Source of the DNA: Polaromonas sp. 39-63-25
Lineage (GTDB): Bacteria; Pseudomonadota; Gammaproteobacteria; Burkholderiales; Burkholderiaceae_C
Assembly: GCF_002278925.1 (NCBI RefSeq)
Contig: NZ_NCJH01000003.1
Span: 32,042-96,041 of the forward strand
Direction of reading: 5' to 3'
Length of the DNA stretch: 64,000 nucleotides
Positions 27,640 through 34,905 of the stretch are shown here, in pieces. Each line of letters starts with the position of its first letter. Position 1 is the stretch's first letter. A program made the translations under genes and the position numbers. Below the pieces are notes generated by a model. The model searched no databases. It was not told the origin of the DNA and saw only the letters and a program-made list of their open reading frames with translations.

Positions 27640-28431
27640 ATGAAAGTACGCGTACTGGGCTGTTCGGGAGCGATTGCCAAAGGCTGCCGGACCACGTCTT
27701 TCCTGCTGGATCACGACGTGCTGGTCGATGCCGGGACGGGCGTTGGCGATCTCACGCTGGACGAGATGCGCGGCGTTGATCACGTGCTGCTGACACACTC
27801 CCACCTGGACCATGTGGCGGCCTTGCCGCTGATGGTGGACGCGATTGCGGCACAACGGACGACCCCGATACAGATTCATGCGCTGCAGGGCACGATCGAC
27901 GCGCTGAAAACCCATATTTTCAACAACACCATCTGGCCTGATTTCTCAAGAATCCCCACGCCGGAAGCGCCGTTTGTCAGCTTTCATCCGCTGACCGTCG
28001 GCCAGACGCTGCTGCTGGCGGGAAAATATGTGGAAGTGCTGCCTGCGGTTCATACTGTGCCCGCGGTGGGTTATGCGGTGGCCACCGGCGCCGGGTGCTG
28101 GGTGTTCACCGGCGACACCGAGCGCAACCCCGCGCTGTGGGCCCGGATCAACCAGCTCAATGTCGCCATGCTGGTGATCGAGACGGCCTTCAGCAACCGC
28201 GAACGCGATCTGGCCCGGCGTAGCCTGCATCTGTCGCCTCATGCGCTGGCCAGCGAGCTGGACTGCATCGACAAAGGCAGGAACTATCCGATTTACATCA
28301 CCCATACCAAGCCGGCGGAGACTGACTTGATCATGGCCGAGATCCAGCGCTTTGACCAGACGGCGCCGTTTGGTCCCAACGTTACCCACGACATACGCTG
28401 GTTGCGCGCGGGCCAGGAGTTTGAGTTATGA
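27640..28431 (+). CDS. Metallo-beta-lactamase-fold hydrolase, probable class II cyclic-nucleotide phosphodiesterase
   Basis: A 263-aa protein with the metal motif LLTHSHLDHVAALP (HxHxDH), later metal ligands AVHTVPAVGYAV and FTGDTERN, and a terminal ITHTKPAE. The tight HSHLDH core and the early DAGTGVGDLTLDEM are those of class II (CpdP/PDE1-type) 3',5'-cyclic nucleotide phosphodiesterases. Position directly behind a nucleotide cyclase supports that role. I chose the ATG at 27640 (MKVRVLGCSGAIAKGC); the frame is open upstream but overlaps the cyclase gene. It overlaps the next gene by 4 nt (ATGA). Confidence 0.8.
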   Translation: MKVRVLGCSGAIAKGCRTTSFLLDHDVLVDAGTGVGDLTLDEMRGVDHVLLTHSHLDHVAALPLMVDAIAAQRTTPIQIHALQGTIDALKTHIFNNTIWPDFSRIPTPEAPFVSFHPLTVGQTLLLAGKYVEVLPAVHTVPAVGYAVATGAGCWVFTGDTERNPALWARINQLNVAMLVIETAFSNRERDLARRSLHLSPHALASELDCIDKGRNYPIYITHTKPAETDLIMAEIQRFDQTAPFGPNVTHDIRWLRAGQEFEL

Positions 28432-30833
28432 ATGCCGTTGTACAGCAAGACCACGAAGACGCGTTTTTTGACTCGCAGATGCTTCCACCGCAGGAGCGGG
28501 GAGTGACTTTTGAAGCGCTTTATTTTCGCCAGCTGCAACTGGTCACCAACCGCATTCATGAAACCGAGAACATTGACCAAATCATGCTGGAGGCCAGCCA
28601 GGATATCTGCAAGCTGTTCAATGCCGACCGCCTGACCCTCTACGCCGTCAATGAAGACCGCACGTCCATCATCTCCAAGGTCAAGACGGGGCTCAACACC
28701 AGCCGCGACCTGAAGCTGCCCATCAGCGCGCAAAGCATTGCGGGCTACGTTGCGCTGTCGAAAACCATGGTGAATATCGCCGATGTGTATGACGACGAAG
28801 CGCTCAAGAAAATCCATCCCAATCTGAGTTTTCTGCAGGAGGTGGACAAACGCTCCGGTTACCGCACCAAACAGATGCTTGTAGCGCCGGTGATGGACGG
28901 CAGCACGCTTTATGGTGTCCTGCAGGTGATCAACAACCGCAGCGACCAGCCTTTTGCGAAGCTGGAAGAAGACGGTGCGCAGCAACTGTGCCAGACGCTG
29001 GGCATCGCCATTCGCCAGCGCATGCAGAAGGCCGAAGACGCCCAGCGGCGCAGGGCGACCAAGTACGACGGGCTGGTCACCGAAGGGGTGTTGAGCCAGG
29101 ACGAACTGCTCCACTGCATCCAGAAGGCGCGCGACGAGGTCCAGTCGGTCGAACATCTGCTGATGGCTGATTACCGTATTCGTCCCGCGCAGATTGGCGC
29201 GTCGCTGAGCAAGTTCTTTGGTGTTCCCTACGAGGCCTACAACGCGGGACGAATACGTTCGGAAATGCTGCATGGCCTGCTCAAGCGGCACTTTGTGGAG
29301 CAGCAGGGCTGGATGCCGCTGGAGGAAACGCCGGACGGTCTGGTCATCATGTGTGTTGATCCCGAGGCGGTGCGGGGAGCCCGGGTGGTCCCGCAGGTAT
29401 TCCCGAAAATCAGCAAGTTCGCCTACTGCGTGACCACCCAGACCGAATTTGACGAAACACTGAGCCAGCTTTTTGGCGCGGGCAACGAGGGCGGCTCCAT
29501 TGACCAGCTTCTGGCCGACATGGACTCGCCGCTCGAAAACGATGCCAACGACGATTCGGCGCTGGAGTCGGCCGCCGCCGACAACGAGCTGGTCAAGTTT
29601 GTCAACAAGGTCATCATTGATGCCTACAAGCAGAAGGCCTCCGACATTCACATCGAGCCCATGCCGGGCAAGGCCAAGACCGGCATCCGTTTTCGCATTG
29701 ACGGAAGCTTGCTGCCCTACATCGAGGTGCCGGCCCAGTTTCGCCAGGCCATGGTCACGCGGCTCAAGATCATGTGCGATCTGGACATTTCCGAAAAGCG
29801 CAAGCCGCAGGACGGGAAAATCAAGTTCAAGAAATACGGACCGCTCGACATCGAACTGCGTGTTGCCACCATTCCGTCAGCGGGAGGTGTCGAGGATGTC
29901 GTCATGCGGATACTCGCTGCGGGCGAACCCATCCCGCTTGAAAAGCTGGGACTGACGGATCACAACAGGGAGCGGCTGGAGAAAACCGTTTCCAAGCCCT
30001 ATGGCCTTTTTTACGTTTGTGGCCCGACGGGTTCAGGCAAAACAACGACGCTGCACTCGATCCTGAAATTTCTGAACACGCCAGACACCAAGATATGGAC
30101 GGCTGAAGACCCGGTCGAAATAACGCAGAAGGGCTTGCGCCAGGTCCAGATCAACAGGAAGGCAGGCATCGACTTTGCCCTGGTGATGCGTGCTTTTCTG
30201 CGTGCTGACCCGGACATCATCATGGTCGGCGAGTCGCGCGACAAGGAAACCGTGTCCATGGGCGTGGAGGCCTCGTTGACCGGCCACCTGGTGTTCTCGA
30301 CGCTGCACACCAATTCTGCCCCTGAGTCCATCACCCGGCTGCTGGACATGGGCATGGACCCTTTCAATTTTGCCGATGCCCTGCTCGGCATCCTGGCCCA
30401 GCGCCTGGCCAAAAAGCTTTGTGACTGCAAGCAGGCTTACCAGCCGAGCTCACAGGAAGTCAAGGACTTCATCAGGGAGTATTCGGAAGAATTGCGGAAC
30501 ACGGAAGCCTGGAAGACCGATCCCGGCGGCGAAGCACAGAAGCTGCTGGACGACTGGATGGAGCGCTATGGCAAAGATGGCCTACTTACCATGTACCGGG
30601 CCGTTGGCTGTGATAAATGTAACCAGACCGGCTACAAGGGCCGCATCGGCCTGCATGAGCTGATGGTGGCCGACGATCCGGCGAAAAAGCTGATTCAGGA
30701 GCGTGCCCGCGTGGCAGAGCTGTTTGCGGCGGCCGTCAACAGCGGCATGCACACACTGAAAATGGACGGGATGGAGAAAGTGCTGATGGGGCTGACCGAC
30801 CTCAAGCAGGTTCGGTCGGTCTGCATCAAATAA
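28428..30833 (+). CDS. GAF-domain GspE/PilB-type secretion/pilus ATPase
   Basis: An 801-aa AAA-type assembly ATPase. Unusually it begins with a GAF domain (about 45-195, MLEASQDICKLFNADRLTLY and MLVAPVMDGSTLYGVLQVIN), a fold that often binds cyclic nucleotides. The MshEN/T2SSE-N-like region follows (about 225-350), then the ATPase: GPTGSGKT (532-539), Asp box, Walker B DPDIIMVGESRDKET (Glu602), His box STLHTNSAPESI, and a C-terminal zinc site (CDCKQAY and CDKCNQTGYKGR). The Walker B has Ser where PilB/GspE normally have Ile (GEIRD). It is coupled by ATGA overlap to the phosphodiesterase-like gene. No pilC or pilD is nearby, so this is an accessory motor. Confidence 0.9.
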   Translation: MNAVVQQDHEDAFFDSQMLPPQERGVTFEALYFRQLQLVTNRIHETENIDQIMLEASQDICKLFNADRLTLYAVNEDRTSIISKVKTGLNTSRDLKLPISAQSIAGYVALSKTMVNIADVYDDEALKKIHPNLSFLQEVDKRSGYRTKQMLVAPVMDGSTLYGVLQVINNRSDQPFAKLEEDGAQQLCQTLGIAIRQRMQKAEDAQRRRATKYDGLVTEGVLSQDELLHCIQKARDEVQSVEHLLMADYRIRPAQIGASLSKFFGVPYEAYNAGRIRSEMLHGLLKRHFVEQQGWMPLEETPDGLVIMCVDPEAVRGARVVPQVFPKISKFAYCVTTQTEFDETLSQLFGAGNEGGSIDQLLADMDSPLENDANDDSALESAAADNELVKFVNKVIIDAYKQKASDIHIEPMPGKAKTGIRFRIDGSLLPYIEVPAQFRQAMVTRLKIMCDLDISEKRKPQDGKIKFKKYGPLDIELRVATIPSAGGVEDVVMRILAAGEPIPLEKLGLTDHNRERLEKTVSKPYGLFYVCGPTGSGKTTTLHSILKFLNTPDTKIWTAEDPVEITQKGLRQVQINRKAGIDFALVMRAFLRADPDIIMVGESRDKETVSMGVEASLTGHLVFSTLHTNSAPESITRLLDMGMDPFNFADALLGILAQRLAKKLCDCKQAYQPSSQEVKDFIREYSEELRNTEAWKTDPGGEAQKLLDDWMERYGKDGLLTMYRAVGCDKCNQTGYKGRIGLHELMVADDPAKKLIQERARVAELFAAAVNSGMHTLKMDGMEKVLMGLTDLKQVRSVCIK

Positions 30834-30850
30834 GCAAATGTCCTAGTGTT

Positions 30851-30881
30851 ATAAGGCTGGTTTTCAGGTAAATAGCCTTAT
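30851..30881 (+). other. Inverted repeat after the ATPase gene
   Basis: ATAAGGCT (30851-30858) pairs with AGCCTTAT (30874-30881), followed by a second small hairpin GCATC-GATAT-GATGC (30883-30897). No T tract follows, so a rho-independent terminator is doubtful; the structures sit in the 92-nt gap before the TPR/glycosyltransferase gene and could mark the end of the signalling operon. Confidence 0.4.
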
Positions 30882-30925
30882 CGCATCGATATGATGCAGT
30901 TTTCCCTTTCGTCTGGATCTGGCTC

Positions 30926-33205
30926 ATGCTCAAACAGTTAGTACGCACACTCTTTTCATCGGGGAAACGCTTTTGGACAGTGGAAGAGGTTCGTGAGCTG
31001 ATTGATAGTGGTGACTTCCCGGCCGCGCAGGAAGCTGCGGATCAGCTTCATGCGGCAACGCCTCGACGCGACTTGACCAGGGACTGCATTCTTGCCGAAA
31101 TTGCTTTTCGCCAGATGCGGGATGCTGATGCGGAAGACGGTTTTCGGGCGGTTCTTAAAGAAGCCCCCGGCTTTGCGGACGCACATTTCGGTCTTTCCCT
31201 TCTTTTACTGGAGCAGGGAGATACGGAAGCCGCCATTGAACACGCTCAATTCGCGAAAAACGTCACTACCAACGATCCGCGCTACCTCGCTCAACTCGGG
31301 TGCTGTCAGGTCACGATGGGGAATTTTCCAAGCGCTGAATTGCCGCTGACCCAAGCCTTGCGTTTGAACGACAAGGACAAAGCTGCTTGGAACAACCTGG
31401 GACTGGTCTACCTGGCCAAACAGGAGCCGGGGGATGCTCACGCATGTTTTTCCAAGGCTCTGAAGCTGGATCCCAAGTTCGCCCTCGCCTTGCAAAACAT
31501 GGCCTATCTGGAGGGGGAGATGAGTGCGGTTGGGGCAGTGTTTACGCCAGCGATCATGCCGCCCGAGCCGACCTCCAGGAGCACCGTCGATGAGGAGCGC
31601 GCGCCTTGGCGGCGGCTTTGGGATGAAGTGGATGTTTTGAGAAAGGCCGGTGAAACGGATGCCTCTCTCGCCCGAGCCGAAGCCATTTGCATGGAATACG
31701 CAGATCTTGCAGACCCGGTGTGTGAACTCGATGCTCTGTATCGTAAGCTGGGCGATTTCCGCAGCGGCATGGACGTTTTGCGGGCTTATCTGGTGGGCCA
31801 CCCCCAGGATGGGCAAGCCCTTGCCGCACTTGGAGCCGCGCTCCTTGCCGCCAACGAAAATGCCGATGCTGAGCGATATTTGAATCGTGCCTTGGAGGAA
31901 GGATTCGAAAACATCAAGGTGCTTTGCGACTTGGCGCAATGTCTGAGCAACCTGGAAAAACACGCTGAGGCCCTTGAGGTCAGGCGGCGGGTGTTTGAGA
32001 CGGAGCCTAACTTCCTCCATCAGGCCCAGCTGGCTGCAACATTGTCGACGGCTTGTCACTACGAGGAAGCCATTGCATTGTTTGACGATCTGATCGAGAA
32101 GGAGCCGGACCGAAAGAGCGTGTTTCTGGTCTCCTACGCGGTAGCTCAGGCTTACAGCGGACATTTCGACAAGGCGATGGCTTTGCTGAATGAAGCCCTG
32201 GCAATCCAGCCCCGGGACGCCAATTTGCATTTGCAGCGCGCCCAGATCAATCTGTTGTTGGGTAATTTTGCAGAGGGGTGGGCAGGTTATGCGTACCGTG
32301 GATTGGCGTATACCCGTCAGTATCGGGTGTTGCCATTCAAGAAATGGCGCGGCCAGAATATTTCCGGGAAATGTATTGTGGTGCTGGCCGAGCAGGGCTT
32401 GGGCGATCAGGTGATGTTGGCGTCTTGTTTACCTGATCTGTTGGCCTTGGGGCCGGCACGCGTTGTGGTCGAGGTGATTGGACGGGTTGCGCCCACGCTG
32501 GCCCGCTCGTTTCCCCAATGTGAAATCGTCCACACCAAGCAGGACAAGAAGATGGAGTGGGCCAAAACGGTGGGGGATGTCGATTACTTCGTGCCCCTCG
32601 GAGATTTGCCCCAGTACTTCAGGACAAGCGTCGGGGCTTTTCCGGGTAAGGCTTACCTGAAGGCTGATCCGGATCGTGTGGCTTACTGGCGCCAGAAACT
32701 TGAAGCGACAGGTCCCAGGCCGTGGATTGGCGTCTCCTGGCGCGGCGGTTTACAAGCTACCCGACGCATCCTGCGCTCGATGTCACCCAGTGAGCTGGCG
32801 CCGCTGACGAATGCAGTGAGTGCGACCTGGATCAGCCTCCAGTATGGCTCGGTGGACGAAGACCTGAAAATTGCAGCAGCGTCGAATGTCATGCTGACAC
32901 ACTGGAACGAGGCAATTGCTGACTTGGACGAGTTTGCTGCCTTAATTGAAGCCCTCGATTGTGTGGTGACTGTTTGCAATACCACCGTTCACTATGCTGG
33001 CGCGCTGGGCAAAAAGGTGCTGGTGCTTGCGCCGCACATTCCGGAATGGCGTTATGGCCTGAACAGCACCCAGATGCCTTGGTACCCTGATGCCAGGGTG
33101 CTTCGGCAACCGCATCACAATGACTGGCCCGGGGTTATCAGCGAGGCTACCCGGTGCCTGAAAGGGATTTTGGTGCCTGACAAATTTGTCGGGCAGCGTG
33201 ACTAA
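30926..33205 (+). CDS. TPR-repeat protein with C-terminal GT9-like glycosyltransferase domain
   Basis: A 759-aa cytoplasmic protein. Residues about 35-195 and 260-460 are TPR repeats (for example AAWNNLGLVYLAKQEPGDAH and DANLHLQRAQINLLLGNFAE). The last 280 residues resemble the ADP-heptose-type/GT9 fold found fused to TPRs: VVLAEQGLGDQVMLASCLPD, RPWIGVSWRGGLQ, CNTTVHYAGALGKKVLVLAP and MPWYPDARVLRQ. It probably glycosylates a surface protein or glycan; the pilin gene lies 130 bp downstream, making pilin or its glycan a reasonable candidate substrate (inference). Confidence 0.78.
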   Translation: MLKQLVRTLFSSGKRFWTVEEVRELIDSGDFPAAQEAADQLHAATPRRDLTRDCILAEIAFRQMRDADAEDGFRAVLKEAPGFADAHFGLSLLLLEQGDTEAAIEHAQFAKNVTTNDPRYLAQLGCCQVTMGNFPSAELPLTQALRLNDKDKAAWNNLGLVYLAKQEPGDAHACFSKALKLDPKFALALQNMAYLEGEMSAVGAVFTPAIMPPEPTSRSTVDEERAPWRRLWDEVDVLRKAGETDASLARAEAICMEYADLADPVCELDALYRKLGDFRSGMDVLRAYLVGHPQDGQALAALGAALLAANENADAERYLNRALEEGFENIKVLCDLAQCLSNLEKHAEALEVRRRVFETEPNFLHQAQLAATLSTACHYEEAIALFDDLIEKEPDRKSVFLVSYAVAQAYSGHFDKAMALLNEALAIQPRDANLHLQRAQINLLLGNFAEGWAGYAYRGLAYTRQYRVLPFKKWRGQNISGKCIVVLAEQGLGDQVMLASCLPDLLALGPARVVVEVIGRVAPTLARSFPQCEIVHTKQDKKMEWAKTVGDVDYFVPLGDLPQYFRTSVGAFPGKAYLKADPDRVAYWRQKLEATGPRPWIGVSWRGGLQATRRILRSMSPSELAPLTNAVSATWISLQYGSVDEDLKIAAASNVMLTHWNEAIADLDEFAALIEALDCVVTVCNTTVHYAGALGKKVLVLAPHIPEWRYGLNSTQMPWYPDARVLRQPHHNDWPGVISEATRCLKGILVPDKFVGQRD

Positions 33206-33253
33206 AAAGTAGCTTTCCACCCTAAAAATCAATGAATCCAGCCCCTTTCCGCA

Positions 33254-33269
33254 TGGCACAAGAGTTGCT
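33254..33269 (+). promoter_or_regulatory. Sigma-54 (-24/-12) promoter of the pilin gene
   Basis: TGGCACAAGAGTTGCT matches the RpoN consensus TGGCAC-N5-TTGCW exactly, with GG and GC at the invariant spacing. It lies 67 bp upstream of the pilin ATG, leaving a leader of about 55 nt. Major type IV pilin genes are classically sigma-54 dependent through PilR, so this fits. pilSR is not in the window. Confidence 0.85.
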
Positions 33270-33335
33270 GCCCTCAATGGGCACGACCAGACTTTCGTCG
33301 CGCACTAGGTTGGGTTTAATTTTCAAGGAGTTTTT

Positions 33336-33758
33336 ATGAAATCTATGCAGAAGGGTTTTACCCTTATCGAGCTGATGATCGTCGTGGCGATTATCGGCAT
33401 TCTGGCCGCAGTGGCACTGCCTGCGTACCAGGACTACACCATCCGCGCTCGCGCTTCTGAGGTGATCCTGGCTGGTTCTTCCGCCCGCACGGGTGTGACT
33501 GAAGCGGCACAACTGGCCAACACCATGGCAATTGGCGCGACTGCTGCCAGCGCCATTGCGCTTGGTATTTCCTCCTCGAAATTTGTGTCTACCGGTTCGG
33601 TGGATACTTCGGGAACGATTGCTGTGACTTCCAAGAGTGCGATTGGTACGGATTCGTTTATCGTCACCTTGACACCGAGCTGGACCGGCCAAACCGTGGT
33701 CTGGACTTGCAACGCATCCATTGCCAAGTACGCACCTGCTTCTTGCCGCGGTACCTGA
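33336..33758 (+). CDS. pilA: Type IV pilin, major-pilin type
   Basis: A 140-aa prepilin with the leader MKSMQKG cut before Phe8 ([21 protein letters not shown]), Glu5 of the mature protein present, and an N-terminal helix continuing to [15 protein letters not shown]-terminal cysteine pair (Cys125 and Cys137 in [13 protein letters not shown]) defines the D-loop. The central region is Ser/Thr/Ala-rich, offering O-glycosylation sites. AAGGAG at 33325-33330 and the sigma-54 promoter fix the start. A PglL-type transferase and a TfpX/TfpZ protein lie within 7 kb downstream. Confidence 0.95.
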   Translation: MKSMQKGFTLIELMIVVAIIGILAAVALPAYQDYTIRARASEVILAGSSARTGVTEAAQLANTMAIGATAASAIALGISSSKFVSTGSVDTSGTIAVTSKSAIGTDSFIVTLTPSWTGQTVVWTCNASIAKYAPASCRGT

Positions 33759-33775
33759 TTGCTTAACTTTAGATT

Positions 33776-33805
33776 GTGGAAGGGCACATGGATGTGCCCT
33801 TCCAC
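33776..33805 (+). terminator. Strong hairpin after the pilin gene
   Basis: GTGGAAGGGCACAT (33776-33789) and ATGTGCCCTTCCAC (33792-33805) are perfect 14-bp inverted arms around GG. There is no following T run, so it may protect the abundant pilin mRNA 3' end or terminate poorly rather than act as a classical terminator. The next small gene starts 15 nt later. Confidence 0.6.
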
Positions 33806-33820
33806 AAGTCAGGACTTTCG

Positions 33821-34141
33821 ATGTTGAGCTTTCTTCGCATAGGGCGAAAATCCGAAATAAAAGATTTTGCGGTGGATCTGGCAGACCAGATCGCCAAGCG
33901 ATACCCTCCTGCCCTGGATAGCCAGCCAGGAAAGCGCCCTTCCGTAAATCGCCTTACCCGCATAACGGAAGATGCCTGTATTAAAGCGGTTGAATTCCAC
34001 GACCGCCACAAGCTCGGCTGGCTGTCCAGAGCCCGACTTGGAAATGATTTTCGCTGGGCATTGGCTGAACTTGGCTACACCAAGGAGTTCGTCGATTTTG
34101 CGACAGAAGCCGTGATCGTTCACATCAGCCGCAAGCGCTGA
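33821..34141 (+). CDS. Small conserved-type hypothetical protein behind the pilin gene
   Basis: A 106-aa soluble basic protein (MLSFLRIGRKSEIKDFAVDL start). I do not recognise a family. It looks helical, with a possible hydrophobic-face helix FAVDLADQIAKRY and a conserved-looking HDRHKLGWLSRARLGNDFRW. No signal peptide or membrane segment. The frame is open upstream to 33776, but that part lies in the hairpin after the pilin gene, so the ATG at 33821 is the better start. Position suggests a pilin-associated function; nothing in the sequence proves it. Confidence 0.6.
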   Translation: MLSFLRIGRKSEIKDFAVDLADQIAKRYPPALDSQPGKRPSVNRLTRITEDACIKAVEFHDRHKLGWLSRARLGNDFRWALAELGYTKEFVDFATEAVIVHISRKR

Positions 34142-34185
34142 TCCAGGTCAGGCGACAATTGCAGATTGCCGAGAGACAGGCTTAC

Positions 34186-34905
34186 TCAAGGAAGAGAACG
34201 CTTTCCCCGAAAAAACGCGAGATCCTGAAAGATGGGGACTTGTCGATGGCCTTCAGAGCCAATCGCAAGTACAAACGGAGCGGCTTTGGGGCGCTTTTCG
34301 AAGACCACCATTGAGTCGTAGAACAACACGCTGTACAGATGCTCCGCCAGCCACGCGGCCTTGTTGTTCGAGTCTGCAAAGAATGGTGCATTGACCTGAT
34401 CGAGCACAAATTTTCCGTATTCGATGAAAGTGTCCGGCTTGCGGATGCCACCATCAAAATCGGGTAGGTAACTTGTGTGTGTGTCCTCAACAATATAAAC
34501 AGCGGTCGATGACATGCGCGGGAAAAGTGTTTCGAAACTGGCAATCTGGTGTTCGAAAATATGACTACCATCATCGATAACGATATCAAACGGCCCGTGC
34601 ACATCGCTGACATCGGCCAGGAAATCGCGATCAGCTTGAGAGCCAATTTCAATGAAGATGTTGCCTGACTCTACCCTTTTACATTTAGGATCAATATCGA
34701 CGCCAATTATTTTCTCGGCGACCGGAAAATACTTTTGATAAAGCTGGAGACTTCCGCCGTTCTGCACGCCAATCTCCAGAATTTTGCAGGGTTTATTCCT
34801 GTACGGTGAGAAGCAGCGCTCGTACACCTCGAGATACTGCGCCCACTTCGAACTCACGTTTCCCGTGTGGGCCATAAAAAGCTCGGCAAAAGTGGGCGTG
34901 CTCAT
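34186..34905 (-). CDS. Class I SAM-dependent methyltransferase
   Basis: A 239-aa enzyme with motif I CKILEIGVQNGGSLQLYQKY, the acidic post-I residue IIGVDIDPKC and motif II FDIVIDDGSHIFEHQIAS, similar to TylF/macrocin-type sugar or cephalosporin-biosynthesis O-methyltransferases. Codon use is AT-richer than in flanking core genes. Its start overlaps the preceding methyl/glycosyltransferase gene by 4 nt, so it is the last gene of a minus-strand glycan-modification operon. The likely substrate is a surface sugar. Confidence 0.8.
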   Translation of the reverse strand: MSTPTFAELFMAHTGNVSSKWAQYLEVYERCFSPYRNKPCKILEIGVQNGGSLQLYQKYFPVAEKIIGVDIDPKCKRVESGNIFIEIGSQADRDFLADVSDVHGPFDIVIDDGSHIFEHQIASFETLFPRMSSTAVYIVEDTHTSYLPDFDGGIRKPDTFIEYGKFVLDQVNAPFFADSNNKAAWLAEHLYSVLFYDSMVVFEKRPKAAPFVLAIGSEGHRQVPIFQDLAFFRGKRSLP

